Assembly (NCBI GenBank): GCA_947466005.1
Contig: CANIBV010000014.1
Coordinates: 1-23,135 of the forward strand
From: Spartobacteria bacterium
GTDB taxonomy: Bacteria > Verrucomicrobiota > Verrucomicrobiia > Chthoniobacterales > UBA6821
Direction of reading: 5' to 3'
Length of the DNA: 23,135 bases
Shown here: piece after piece, positions 1-7,967 of the stretch
Layout of the letters: every line of letters begins with the position of its first letter
Numbering within the stretch: position 1 is the first letter of the stretch
Made by a program: the position numbers and the translations under genes
Notes under the pieces: model-generated
The model's input: the letters and a program-made list of their open reading frames with translations, nothing else
Databases searched by the model: none
Told to the model about the DNA's origin: nothing

Positions 1-92
1 TTCCCGCTTTCCTGCTGCCCAAGCCCCGAAGCAATGTCTGTCGCTCCGTTAAAGGCCTCCTGCATTTTCGCGGTGAATTTATCGGGTTTCAT
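1..92 (-). CDS. clpB: ClpB disaggregase, N-terminal fragment (cut by window edge)
   Basis: An ATG at 92 on the minus strand opens a frame that stays open to the window edge, giving 30 codons. The peptide begins MKPDKFTAKMQEAF and continues with an ATDIA..LGQQE pattern. This matches the start of the Clp repeat (N) domain of ClpB, where a M..DKFT.K.QEAL..A..LA pattern is typical. ClpB is a cytoplasmic hexameric AAA+ chaperone that works with DnaK to dissolve protein aggregates. The start lies 34 bases after the ftsZ stop codon, with no Shine-Dalgarno sequence in between, so it may be read through from the dcw operon. Only the first part of the N domain is visible. The family call rests on this short match, and ClpC or ClpA cannot be fully excluded. 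Confidence 0.7.
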   Translation of the reverse strand, partial: MKPDKFTAKMQEAFNGATDIASGLGQQESG

Positions 93-126
93 AGCGCAGG
101 GGTTGTCCGGGGGTTAGGGTAAAGGG

Positions 127-1317
127 TTAATGTCTGGCTGGCGTGGTGATTTTGATCCCCTTGCGGAGGAAGGTCGGGACGTCCAGATCCTCTCCGCCCA
201 CGATGGTCGGCTCGCTCTTGTCGAAGCGTCCACGCTGGTAGCTGTCGAGATCGAGGGTGCCCTGCATCTGCTTGGAGGGGGATTTCTTGAGAGGTTTGGC
301 TGTCTTTTCAGGGGACGGATGCTCCTGCTCGGGACGTTCCCGTGGCTCGGTCGCGGTGAGGCTGAAGGGCTTGGATTCATTGGTTTTGGCCACTGTCTGA
401 ACAGTTCCGCCCGAACTCGCCGTAATGAAGAGCTCCAGTGGTGATTCAGGAGGGCCGTCGGCTTTTACCCCCACTTTGATTAGACAGCGCTCCCCTGCAA
501 TCCGTTCAATTTCTGCCACCGCCAACTGGACTTCCGAAAAGGAGAGATCCTTCGGTCCCCTGAGAAAGAGGAGGACTGTCTTTGCCTCGCGTAGCGCATT
601 GCCCTTTCCCGGCAAACTGAGGAGAGGCCCCTTCAAGGCGCGCTCGAGGGCCTCATGCAAGCGGTTGGAACCTTGGGAGCTGCCGAAGCCGAAATGGGTG
701 GACGATCCCGGCACTCCCAGCACGGCATGGAGATCACTCCTGGTGATCTTCACCGGTCCGGAGGTTGCCAACATCCCCTGCAGGGCCAGGAGTGAGGCAA
801 TCAGCGTGCGGTCGGAAAGCTGGAAGGCTTCGCCCACCGCAGATGTGGAGGGAGTCCCGCCCGAGAGTTGATCATTATCGATCACAGCAACGCCGTCGCA
901 GACAGTGCGCAGTTTTGCCAATGCCTCTAAGGCCAGATCTCTCTTCTGCTTTCCCTCAAAGGAGAAGGGCATGCCGACACAGGCCAGTGTGGGCAGGCCG
1001 ACGGATTTTGCACGGATGGCAAGCGCGGGAAGCAGGAAGGAGGAGGTCTCGCCACCCAGGCCTCCGCAGAGCAAGACGGCTGATGCGCTTGCCACTGCGT
1101 TCCCAAACTCATCGTCAATGGAAAGGAATCCGTCCCCAAGATCTCCCTCCGGGACAGTGAGGCGGTCGGCCACGATCGATGAGGACAAGGACTCGCTGTC
1201 ATTATTGACGACCAGTAGTCCCTTCATGCCGGGATTTTCCACCGAGAGGAGGTCAAGCACGGCTACCCCCGCGTTTCCGATCCCTACAATAAGGCGTGAT
1301 GGCTGTTTCTTGTTCAT
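127..1317 (-). CDS. ftsZ: Divergent FtsZ-like protein with degraded GTPase motifs
   Basis: This 396-residue protein occupies the ftsZ position after ftsA; its ATG overlaps the ftsA stop codon (ATGA). Homology to FtsZ is seen in GLGGETSS..LP (86-97, against GMGGGTGTGAAP), MPFSFEGK (116-123, against KPFNFEGK), DNDQL (147-151), FGFG...G...R..EA....L..PLL (209-233) and a C-terminal DLDVPTFLRK (377-386), close to the FtsA/ZipA-binding tail DYLDIPAFLRK. The GTPase residues are largely lost. The G-rich T1 loop reads GIGNAGVA (12-19), the tubulin signature GGGTGTG reads GGETSSF, the base-contacting ND pair after AF reads DR (169-170), and the T7 loop N.D..D reads K.T..D (190-195). A Pro/Lys/Glu-rich linker (~305-375) joins body and tail. 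FtsZ normally forms the GTP-driven Z-ring at midcell. This copy probably binds FtsA, but its GTPase activity is doubtful. Confidence 0.85.
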   Translation of the reverse strand: MNKKQPSRLIVGIGNAGVAVLDLLSVENPGMKGLLVVNNDSESLSSSIVADRLTVPEGDLGDGFLSIDDEFGNAVASASAVLLCGGLGGETSSFLLPALAIRAKSVGLPTLACVGMPFSFEGKQKRDLALEALAKLRTVCDGVAVIDNDQLSGGTPSTSAVGEAFQLSDRTLIASLLALQGMLATSGPVKITRSDLHAVLGVPGSSTHFGFGSSQGSNRLHEALERALKGPLLSLPGKGNALREAKTVLLFLRGPKDLSFSEVQLAVAEIERIAGERCLIKVGVKADGPPESPLELFITASSGGTVQTVAKTNESKPFSLTATEPRERPEQEHPSPEKTAKPLKKSPSKQMQGTLDLDSYQRGRFDKSEPTIVGGEDLDVPTFLRKGIKITTPARH

Positions 1318-2537
1318 CGTGAACGCTTCTTGAAGAGATCACCGAGACTCGTTGTGAAGCGATCAAGCATGCTCTCGGTGTTGCTGTTCTTCGTGATCAC
1401 CTTGGCGTATTTCGTGAGTCCGATCGCCGTGGAGTACTGGGGGTTTTCAAAGACTTGGGTGGCCCCACCGACATTTCTTGCGCGTGTTAGTTCCACTGGA
1501 AGATCGAAGATCTCCTCGGCCACGGAGGCTATCCCACGGAGCCTGGAGCACCCGCCAGTGATCATGACGCCCCTGATCAATCCCAGCATTCCTTCACCGG
1601 CTGATTCGATGTCATTGCGGATGAGTTCGAAGATTTCACGGACTCTCAGGTGGATGATGGTGTCGAGTGAGGATCGGTCGATCTCGCATCCCATGAATCC
1701 CGGATCGTTTTGCAGCGAGATGATCCCTCCCTCGGAATTGGAGGGATCCGCCGCCGACCCCTCCTGAATCTTGAGGACCTCCGCTCGGGCGATCGGCAGA
1801 CGCAGTCCCACGGAAATGTCACTCGTGATGTGGTCTCCACCGACGGCGAGAACGCCGCTGTGCTTCACAGATCCGTCGATGTAGACGATGTAGTCCGTGG
1901 TTCCCCCGCCGATGTCGATCATGAGCGCGCCGTAATTCTTCTGATCCTGATTCAGCACAACTTGTGCGCTTGCCAGTGAACTCAGCACCACGTCCTCGAT
2001 GCCGAGTTTCAGCGATTCGATGCAACGGAGCGTGTTGTGAATCCTGGTCTTGATGCCATGGACAATGTGAAAGTCCGCTTCAAGCAGGGCCCCCTCCGAG
2101 GTAAGGGGGTCGATGACGTTCCGGTTTCCATCGACATGGTAGGCCTGGAGGATCGTGTGCAGGAAGATGTTCGGCGGGGGCAGTGCGACCTCCTTAGCAT
2201 TGGTCTCGACGGTTTCAAGATCCTCCGGTTCGATCTGACGCTCTTCGGGGAGCACCAGTGTCCCGCGGTTATTGAAGCTCCGTAAGTGTGCTCCTGAAAT
2301 CGCCACCCAGACATTCCCGATCTCCACATTGGTCTTATCCTCGGCATCCAAGATCGCCTCACGCACGCATTCCGTGACGGTGGCCAGGTCGACGATCTCT
2401 CCCTTGCGCACGCCCCTTGACGGTGTTTCTCCCACTCCCAGGATACTGATTGTGCCGTCACTCCTCCCCTCGGAGACAATGACGCAGATCTTGGTGGTGC
2501 CAATCTCAAGTCCTACAAAGATCTGATCGCTGGCCAT
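1314..2537 (-). CDS. ftsA: Cell division protein FtsA
   Basis: This 407-residue actin-like ATPase tethers FtsZ to the inner membrane and recruits later division proteins. The actin-fold motifs look intact: phosphate-1 LEIGTTKI (10-17), phosphate-2 MIDIGGGTTDY (206-216) and the adenosine-binding MITGGCSRLRG near the C-terminal third. The 1C domain lies between roughly residues 85 and 165. The last ~16 residues (LDRFTTSLGDLFKKRSR) can form the amphipathic membrane-targeting helix typical of FtsA. The start codon is 26 bases after the ftsQ stop, in an A/C-rich spacer with no Shine-Dalgarno sequence. The stop overlaps the ftsZ start (ATGA), so the two are probably translated at coupled rates. Nothing is missing compared with ordinary FtsA, which contrasts with the decayed FtsZ beside it. 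Confidence 0.96.
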   Translation of the reverse strand: MASDQIFVGLEIGTTKICVIVSEGRSDGTISILGVGETPSRGVRKGEIVDLATVTECVREAILDAEDKTNVEIGNVWVAISGAHLRSFNNRGTLVLPEERQIEPEDLETVETNAKEVALPPPNIFLHTILQAYHVDGNRNVIDPLTSEGALLEADFHIVHGIKTRIHNTLRCIESLKLGIEDVVLSSLASAQVVLNQDQKNYGALMIDIGGGTTDYIVYIDGSVKHSGVLAVGGDHITSDISVGLRLPIARAEVLKIQEGSAADPSNSEGGIISLQNDPGFMGCEIDRSSLDTIIHLRVREIFELIRNDIESAGEGMLGLIRGVMITGGCSRLRGIASVAEEIFDLPVELTRARNVGGATQVFENPQYSTAIGLTKYAKVITKNSNTESMLDRFTTSLGDLFKKRSR

Positions 2538-2563
2538 GGTTGTTAGATTCCGGGAAGTGCGTG

Positions 2564-3547
2564 TTAACGCCGTGGGGATTTTTTGGAGGTGGTGACCGGC
2601 GTAATTTTGGAACTGCGGTTTTCCGGCGTGAGAACAAAGGTCACCGGAGTATTGCGCGTGAGCATCAGGTTAGCCGTATCAATCTTTCTTCCCGTCTCCT
2701 GACAATGATCCAGAAGCTTGCGAAGCCGATCCAACTGGGAAGTGAGATCCTGATTGCCGAGTGTGCCGAACGTGAATCGGGCATTGGAGGCATCCGTGAC
2801 CACGGTTGCATAGGGCTTGGTGACATCCACGGAACGAATGCTGAATATCTCTTCAGGTAACTCGGCAAGCGCCTTCTGCACTCTGATGGCGGTGGCCATG
2901 GACTCATTCTTGAAGTGCTGTCCGGGGACCGCGCTGGTCGTATCAACTCCCTTGAGCACCGGCAGGTGCAGGTAGATGTCATCCAGTCGCCCGGGCTGCA
3001 TCATGACCCCGTCGCGATCGCAGAGGAAGGTCTTCCCGGGAACGAATGTTTCCCCCACTCCTTCCCCTTCCCCTTCTCCCGGGGAAGCCCCCAAGGAAGC
3101 TAAAAGGAAAACCGGTTTACGGCGCTCCAATCCCACCTCAATAGTGTCGGGCAGGATCCTCTCCATGCTCACCGAGCGCACTTCGGGTAATGCTGCAAGT
3201 TTGCGATTTGCCTGATCGAGATCGAAACTGAAGATGTTTTTTCCTTCGGCGAATCCGGTCAGCTTGATGAGTTCCTCCTCTGTCATCACCCCGTTGAGGT
3301 GTGTGACGAGATGAAGCAGTGAGTACTCGGAGTTCTTGAAAAAGAATTTCTCGGAGGCAAAGCGAGCCGTCACGGCAAGTAGTGCCACGACAATCACCAC
3401 CGCGGAGACTTTCCAAAAAAGCCCGCTCACTCTGTTCCTCCGCTGCCTCTTGATGCTGGCCGTGCGCACATTCAACTCCATCAGGTGATGTCGTGCGGGC
3501 GATCGGGTTGCCCGTCGTCGGTTACCGGAAGTGCGGCGTGTATTCAT
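2564..3547 (-). CDS. ftsQ: Cell division protein FtsQ (POTRA domain, bitopic)
   Basis: This 327-residue bitopic membrane protein scaffolds the septal synthase complex (FtsQ with FtsL/FtsB). I place the start at the ATG at 3547 because it overlaps the ddl stop codon as ATGA; an upstream in-frame ATG at 3586 lies inside ddl. The N-terminus (1-42) is very basic with many Arg residues, followed by one transmembrane segment (~43-62). A POTRA domain follows (~72-147, including GKNIFSFDLDQANRKLAALPEVRSV..., ILPDTIEVGLERRKP). The FtsQ beta domain fills the rest. An odd GEGEGEG run at 157-163 is encoded by a short GA-rich hexanucleotide repeat (3059-3079). The sequence ends in a Ser/Lys/Arg-rich tail. 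Synteny between ddl and ftsA supports the assignment. Confidence 0.9.
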   Translation of the reverse strand: MNTRRTSGNRRRATRSPARHHLMELNVRTASIKRQRRNRVSGLFWKVSAVVIVVALLAVTARFASEKFFFKNSEYSLLHLVTHLNGVMTEEELIKLTGFAEGKNIFSFDLDQANRKLAALPEVRSVSMERILPDTIEVGLERRKPVFLLASLGASPGEGEGEGVGETFVPGKTFLCDRDGVMMQPGRLDDIYLHLPVLKGVDTTSAVPGQHFKNESMATAIRVQKALAELPEEIFSIRSVDVTKPYATVVTDASNARFTFGTLGNQDLTSQLDRLRKLLDHCQETGRKIDTANLMLTRNTPVTFVLTPENRSSKITPVTTSKKSPRR

Positions 3548-4458
3548 GCGCGGGCGGAGAGTGAAAGCGCCGCTATTCTGCAGCAAAGCGTGACGAAATC
3601 GAGTCCTGAAGCGGCTGCCGCCTTGGGAAGGAGGCTGGTCTCGGTCATCCCGGGAATGGTGTTGACCTCCAGAACAGTGGGGCCGGCAGGAGCAAGAAGT
3701 ACGTCCACGCGGCTGTAGACCCGAAGTCCAAGTGCCCGGACCGCCGCAAGGGAAACGGCCTGCACTGCTTCCGTTTCGGCGGGTGTCAGCGGGGCCGGCA
3801 CGATGTACTCGGTAGCTCCCTTCGTGTATTTGTTTGTGTAATCGTAAAAACCCTCGTTTGGTTTAATCTCCACGACCGGCAGGACCTGATCACCGAGAAT
3901 CCCCACCGTCAACTCCCTTCCGATCACCAACTCCTCGACAAGGATTTCCTCCCCGTGAAGAAGGCAGTCGGCCAGGGCCGGTGCAATTTCCGACGCGTCA
4001 TGGATGAGATGAACCCCCACGCTGGATCCCTGTCGAGGGGCCTTGATCACAATCGGCAGTGGAATCGAAGGGATCTCCCCGGCGCGCAGGATCTCGGATC
4101 GGGGGGTCGGCACCCCCGCCCTCTCAAGGGCTTTTTTTGTCAGAATCTTGTCGAAGGCGATGCGGCTCTCCTTCTCCCCTTCACCCGTGTAGGGAATACC
4201 CCGCTCACCGAGTACCGCCTGCAATCCCCCATCCTCGCCGAAGGTTCCGTGGATCAGGTTAAAGACCAACTCGGTCCCTTCCGGCACATGCACTTCAGTC
4301 GAGATCACCTCCACCTCGTCCACTTGGGCTCCCGCCAATCGCAGCGCTGCGGCAACGGCGGCTCCCGAACGAAGCGAGACTTCCCTTTCCGAACCGGGGC
4401 CTCCCTTGAGGACGGTGAGGTGACGGTTCAGAGGATGAAAGGACGCTGGCACGTTCAT
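3544..4458 (-). CDS. ddl: D-alanine--D-alanine ligase
   Basis: This 304-residue ATP-grasp enzyme joins two D-Ala residues to make the dipeptide that MurF adds to the precursor. The catalytic elements are present: GGPGSEREVSLRSG near residue 20 (with the conserved Glu), HGTFGEDGGLQAVL, the ATP-grasp lysine segment IKAPRQGSSVG (equivalent to the Ser150 loop of E. coli DdlB), FYDYTNKY (the equivalent of Tyr216) and the metal-binding EVNTIPGMTETSLLP near the end. The tyrosine in the omega loop indicates a D-Ala-D-Ala rather than a D-Ala-D-lactate ligase. Its ATG overlaps the murC-murB stop (ATGA), and its own stop overlaps the ftsQ start. It is a stand-alone enzyme here, unlike chlamydial MurC-Ddl fusions. 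Confidence 0.96.
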   Translation of the reverse strand: MNVPASFHPLNRHLTVLKGGPGSEREVSLRSGAAVAAALRLAGAQVDEVEVISTEVHVPEGTELVFNLIHGTFGEDGGLQAVLGERGIPYTGEGEKESRIAFDKILTKKALERAGVPTPRSEILRAGEIPSIPLPIVIKAPRQGSSVGVHLIHDASEIAPALADCLLHGEEILVEELVIGRELTVGILGDQVLPVVEIKPNEGFYDYTNKYTKGATEYIVPAPLTPAETEAVQAVSLAAVRALGLRVYSRVDVLLAPAGPTVLEVNTIPGMTETSLLPKAAAASGLDFVTLCCRIAALSLSARA

Positions 4459-6812
4459 TGGAAAATTGGGATCACGTCCGGATCTTCGCCGATGATGCTG
4501 ACCTCGGTTTCTAGTTCAATACCGCGCTCAGCGCGAGCCTTGTCCTGAATTCTTGAGATCAAGGACAGGATTTCTGCGGCCGTTGCCCCGCCATCATTAA
4601 CGATGAAATTGGCGTGGACTTCGGAGACTCGCGCGCCCCCTATCGCACTATTCTTAAATCCGAGTTCCTCGATCAGGCGCCCCGCGGAAATCGCGCCTGG
4701 ATTTTTGAAAATACACCCGGCGCTCGCTGCCGCAGGCTGAGTCTCCTTGCGGTGCTTGAAGGAGGATCCCAGCAGCCGGTCGATCTGGTCGACGGGGGAA
4801 GGAACTCCGGAGAGAGTTGCCGAGAGGGCGTAGTGATTATGGAGGATCGGGACATTCCGGTAGTGAACTTCTATCTCGTCCGGTGTCCGGGAGACGATGT
4901 TGCCATCCTGGTCGGCTAAACGGAGCCGCACGACTTGGTCAAAGGTCTGCACCCCCATGGCTCCCGCATTCATGCGGAGAGCTCCTCCGAGATTCCCGGG
5001 AATGCCATCCATCCATTCAAATCCACTCAGCCCGGCATTGCGGGCCACGGCTGCAATCTGCTTGAGCTTCATGCCGACGCCAGCGGTGATTTCGTTACCC
5101 TCGACAGTAGCCTCCGCAAAGCTCCCCCTTGCCAGATGAATGACAACACCCGGAAAACCGCCGTCGCGCACGATGAGATTTGATCCGCGTCCCATCACCA
5201 TCAAGGGGATCCCCTCATCGTGACAAACGCGGACTAGCTCGGCAAACCCCTCTTCGGTCTCAGGCTCGGCCCAGAAGCGGGCAGGCCCACCCACCCTCAT
5301 GGTGGTGTGCTTGGAGAGCGGTTCGGCGATACGGATCGTACCCTCCCCCATCGCACGCCGGAGTTGCGCCCGCAGGGTCAGTTCGCGAACAAGGAAGGAT
5401 CCGGCCTCGTGAATATTGCCAGCTCCAAGACTCACGATGAAGTCACCTTTTTTAATCAGAGGCGCCACGGCAATTCCCGCCGCCAGGACGGATGCCGCCT
5501 GGAAAATATAGGGATGGCCTGCCTCTCTTGCGGCGAGGACGATCGTGCCGGCATCAATGCCAGGAATCGGAGCCTCTCCAGCGGGATAGATCGGCGCGAC
5601 GTAAACGATGTCGGCATCACGGAATGCAGCGGCGAATTCCGGGACAAGTGCTGCGGTGCGGGAATACCGGTGTGGCTGGAAAAGCACCACAAGGCGCCCC
5701 GCGCCCTCCATGGCACCTCGCGCCGTGGCAATCGTCGCCGCAATCTCGGTGGGATGATGTCCGTAATCATCAAAGACCCTCACCTCGGAATCCTGATACT
5801 TGAGCTCGAAGCGTCGCTTCGCTCCCCGGAATGCCTCCAAAGCCTCCGCGATGACGGCGAAGGGAACCCCAAGATCCATGGCCAAGGCGATGACGAGCAG
5901 TGCGTTGTGAGCATTGTGTGCTCCCGGAATCCCTAGCTGCACCCTTCCGAGGAGCTGATTCCCACAGAAGACCACGAAACATGTGGTCAACCCCTGCTGC
6001 TCCAATCCCTCAAGACGGTAGTGGCAGTGAGCCGCTGTACCCACAGGGATCGCGCGTTCCTGCGCGGAGCAGACGCGTGTAGCACCGGCGTCGTCAGCCC
6101 AATAATAAATGTTCCCGGATGTCTGTTGCGTGAGCTGGGTGAAGACCGCGTCGATCGCCTTCAAGTCGGCGTAGTGATCGAGATGCTCCGGTTCGATATT
6201 CAGAACAAGTGCATGCCGCGGGTGGTAATATACGAGTGTGCCGTCACTCTCATCCCCTTCGGCGACAAGATGCTCTCCTTCGGAATCCCAGCGTGCATTC
6301 GTACCTAGGATTGGGATCTCCGCGCCAACATAGTGGGAGGGTTTCAGTCCACCCGCGCGCAGCACATGGGCAGCCATGGCTGATGTCGTGGTTTTCCCAT
6401 GCATCCCGCAGACGACCACACCCTGCTTGCCCGACATGACTGCTGCCAGCACCTCGGCGCGACGCGCCATGCGCTTGCCCTGCGAGAGGGCAGCATCATA
6501 GGTCGGATTCCCCGGGCGGATCGCCGAGGAGAAGATCACAAGCTCAGAATCATCAACCAGTTCCGCTCCCTCAGGGGAGGCAAACACGAGCCCCTTCCTG
6601 CGCAGGCGCTCGACTTCCTGGGTGTCGACCTTGTCGGAACCGCTGACCCGGTGACCGAGTGCGAGCAGCAGGGCGGCAATCCCGCTCATTCCTGATCCAG
6701 CGACACCGATCAGGTGGATTCTTCGCGGGGTCGATCCGAGGAGTAGCGTTGCCAACTCTCCGCCGTCTTGCCGCGACGCAGTTGCGGCAACAGGACCCAC
6801 ACCTCCTCTCAT
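4455..6812 (-). CDS. murC-murB: MurC-MurB fusion: UDP-MurNAc--L-alanine ligase and UDP-MurNAc dehydrogenase
   Basis: This single 785-residue frame joins two cytoplasmic enzymes of precursor synthesis. Residues ~30-475 are MurC: the dinucleotide-like IHLIGVAGSGMSGIA near 32-46, the P-loop GMHGKTTT (136-143), HLDHY (211-215), DDYGHHPTE (348-356) and QPHRYSRT. MurC adds L-Ala to UDP-MurNAc. Residues ~490-785 are MurB, the FAD/NADPH enzyme that reduces UDP-GlcNAc-enolpyruvate to UDP-MurNAc: TTMRVGGPA, MGRGSNLIVRDGG, GIPGNLGGALRMNAGA, HYRN, SAGCIFKNP and SEVHANFIVN. The MurB part lacks long insertions and looks like type II. The proton-donor position, normally Ser in AG-S-FKNP, is Cys700. The start is set by an ATGA overlap with murG. 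The order is inverted relative to the pathway (MurB acts before MurC), but one polypeptide may channel UDP-MurNAc. Confidence 0.96.
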   Translation of the reverse strand: MRGGVGPVAATASRQDGGELATLLLGSTPRRIHLIGVAGSGMSGIAALLLALGHRVSGSDKVDTQEVERLRRKGLVFASPEGAELVDDSELVIFSSAIRPGNPTYDAALSQGKRMARRAEVLAAVMSGKQGVVVCGMHGKTTTSAMAAHVLRAGGLKPSHYVGAEIPILGTNARWDSEGEHLVAEGDESDGTLVYYHPRHALVLNIEPEHLDHYADLKAIDAVFTQLTQQTSGNIYYWADDAGATRVCSAQERAIPVGTAAHCHYRLEGLEQQGLTTCFVVFCGNQLLGRVQLGIPGAHNAHNALLVIALAMDLGVPFAVIAEALEAFRGAKRRFELKYQDSEVRVFDDYGHHPTEIAATIATARGAMEGAGRLVVLFQPHRYSRTAALVPEFAAAFRDADIVYVAPIYPAGEAPIPGIDAGTIVLAAREAGHPYIFQAASVLAAGIAVAPLIKKGDFIVSLGAGNIHEAGSFLVRELTLRAQLRRAMGEGTIRIAEPLSKHTTMRVGGPARFWAEPETEEGFAELVRVCHDEGIPLMVMGRGSNLIVRDGGFPGVVIHLARGSFAEATVEGNEITAGVGMKLKQIAAVARNAGLSGFEWMDGIPGNLGGALRMNAGAMGVQTFDQVVRLRLADQDGNIVSRTPDEIEVHYRNVPILHNHYALSATLSGVPSPVDQIDRLLGSSFKHRKETQPAAASAGCIFKNPGAISAGRLIEELGFKNSAIGGARVSEVHANFIVNDGGATAAEILSLISRIQDKARAERGIELETEVSIIGEDPDVIPIFQ

Positions 6813-7954
6813 CGGACAACCTCCACGGGCAGTGCCGCCTTCTCGAGCACATCAGCCACCAATCCCGCGGCTCCCTGTGGAAGCACTCCACTGGCTGCCA
6901 CAGCCATCCGATCCCGGCGCCCGTCATCAGAGAGTAGATTACGGATCATGAGCGCAAAGGATTCTGGGTCGGCGCTCTTCTCCTCAAGCAACTCGGCGGC
7001 GCCGGCATCGCGGAACGACTCGGCATTACGATGCTGATGATGATCCGCAGCAAAGGGAAAGGGGATCAGCACCGAGGGTAGGGAAAAATGCGATAACTCG
7101 CTTAGGCTGGCAGCTCCCGCACGCGATACCACGAGATCGGCGGCCGCGTAGGCCTCGGCCATCCTGTGGTGGAAGGGGGAGACATGGGCAGTGATTCCCT
7201 CGCGCTGGTAGTTGATCGCCGCCAGGTTGTCATCCCTCTCACCGGTGAGGTGGATGATCTGAACTGGCGGATCCTCCTTGCCTTGGAAGTCTGCACGGCG
7301 CTCCTTGAGGAAGGGGGCCGAACGGAAAAGGAGTTGGTTGATTCCTGCTGCACCCTGACTCCCTCCCATGACAAGTAGCGTGGGAAGATCGGGACGCAGT
7401 CCAAAAGCCGCCCGAGCCTCCCCCTTAGAGAGGGGCGTCATCAGATCCCTGCGAACGGGTGTTCCGGTGACAATGCAGTGGCGTCCCGGGAAGGAGGCTT
7501 CGCATGACTTGAATCCAAGAAGAACCGTGTCTGTCCAGCGTGCGGCCAGACGATTGGCGCGCCCTGCGATGGCATTCGACTCGTGCAGGAAGCAGGGAAT
7601 CTTTTTAAGTCGGGCGGCAAGCAGCGGGGCTGCCGAGGTAAACCCACCCATGCCAAGAACGGCAGCCGGTTGATAACGTGAGTAAAGCTGTCGGCAGGTC
7701 GTGAAGCTCTCCCATCCGCGCTTGAGAAAACGCGCGAAGGCGGGCGAGAGGACGGAGGGCATCCCGATGGAGGGAAGTTTCTCCGTTCGGAATTCGGGAT
7801 GATCCCGAAGCGCCACTGTATCGATCTCCTTTTCGGAAACGAGCAGCAGGACTTCGTGTCCCCTTTCGTGGAGTGTCTCGGCAACGGCGAGTCCGGGGAA
7901 GAGATGCCCTCCAGTGCCGCCGCACGCGATGAAGAATTGTTTGGGAACCGCCAT
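6809..7954 (-). CDS. murG: MurG, lipid II-forming GlcNAc transferase
   Basis: This 381-residue peripheral membrane GT-B glycosyltransferase transfers GlcNAc from UDP-GlcNAc to lipid I, producing lipid II. Signatures are the N-terminal ACGGTGGHLFPGLAVAE (GGTGGH at 12-17), HESNAIAGRANR, VTGTPVRRDL, GGSQGAAGINQLL, and the C-terminal donor-sugar site SRAGAASLSELSHFSLPSVLIPFPFAADHHQHRNAE. I choose the ATG at 7954 because family members begin about ten residues before GGTGGH. A longer frame from 8005 would overlap the end of ftsW by 38 bases and add residues with no family resemblance. There is a 13-base gap to ftsW, which is pyrimidine-rich in the mRNA and has no Shine-Dalgarno sequence. Its stop overlaps the murC-murB start. 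Confidence 0.96.
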   Translation of the reverse strand: MAVPKQFFIACGGTGGHLFPGLAVAETLHERGHEVLLLVSEKEIDTVALRDHPEFRTEKLPSIGMPSVLSPAFARFLKRGWESFTTCRQLYSRYQPAAVLGMGGFTSAAPLLAARLKKIPCFLHESNAIAGRANRLAARWTDTVLLGFKSCEASFPGRHCIVTGTPVRRDLMTPLSKGEARAAFGLRPDLPTLLVMGGSQGAAGINQLLFRSAPFLKERRADFQGKEDPPVQIIHLTGERDDNLAAINYQREGITAHVSPFHHRMAEAYAAADLVVSRAGAASLSELSHFSLPSVLIPFPFAADHHQHRNAESFRDAGAAELLEEKSADPESFALMIRNLLSDDGRRDRMAVAASGVLPQGAAGLVADVLEKAALPVEVVR

Positions 7955-7967
7955 GAGTAGAAAAAAC

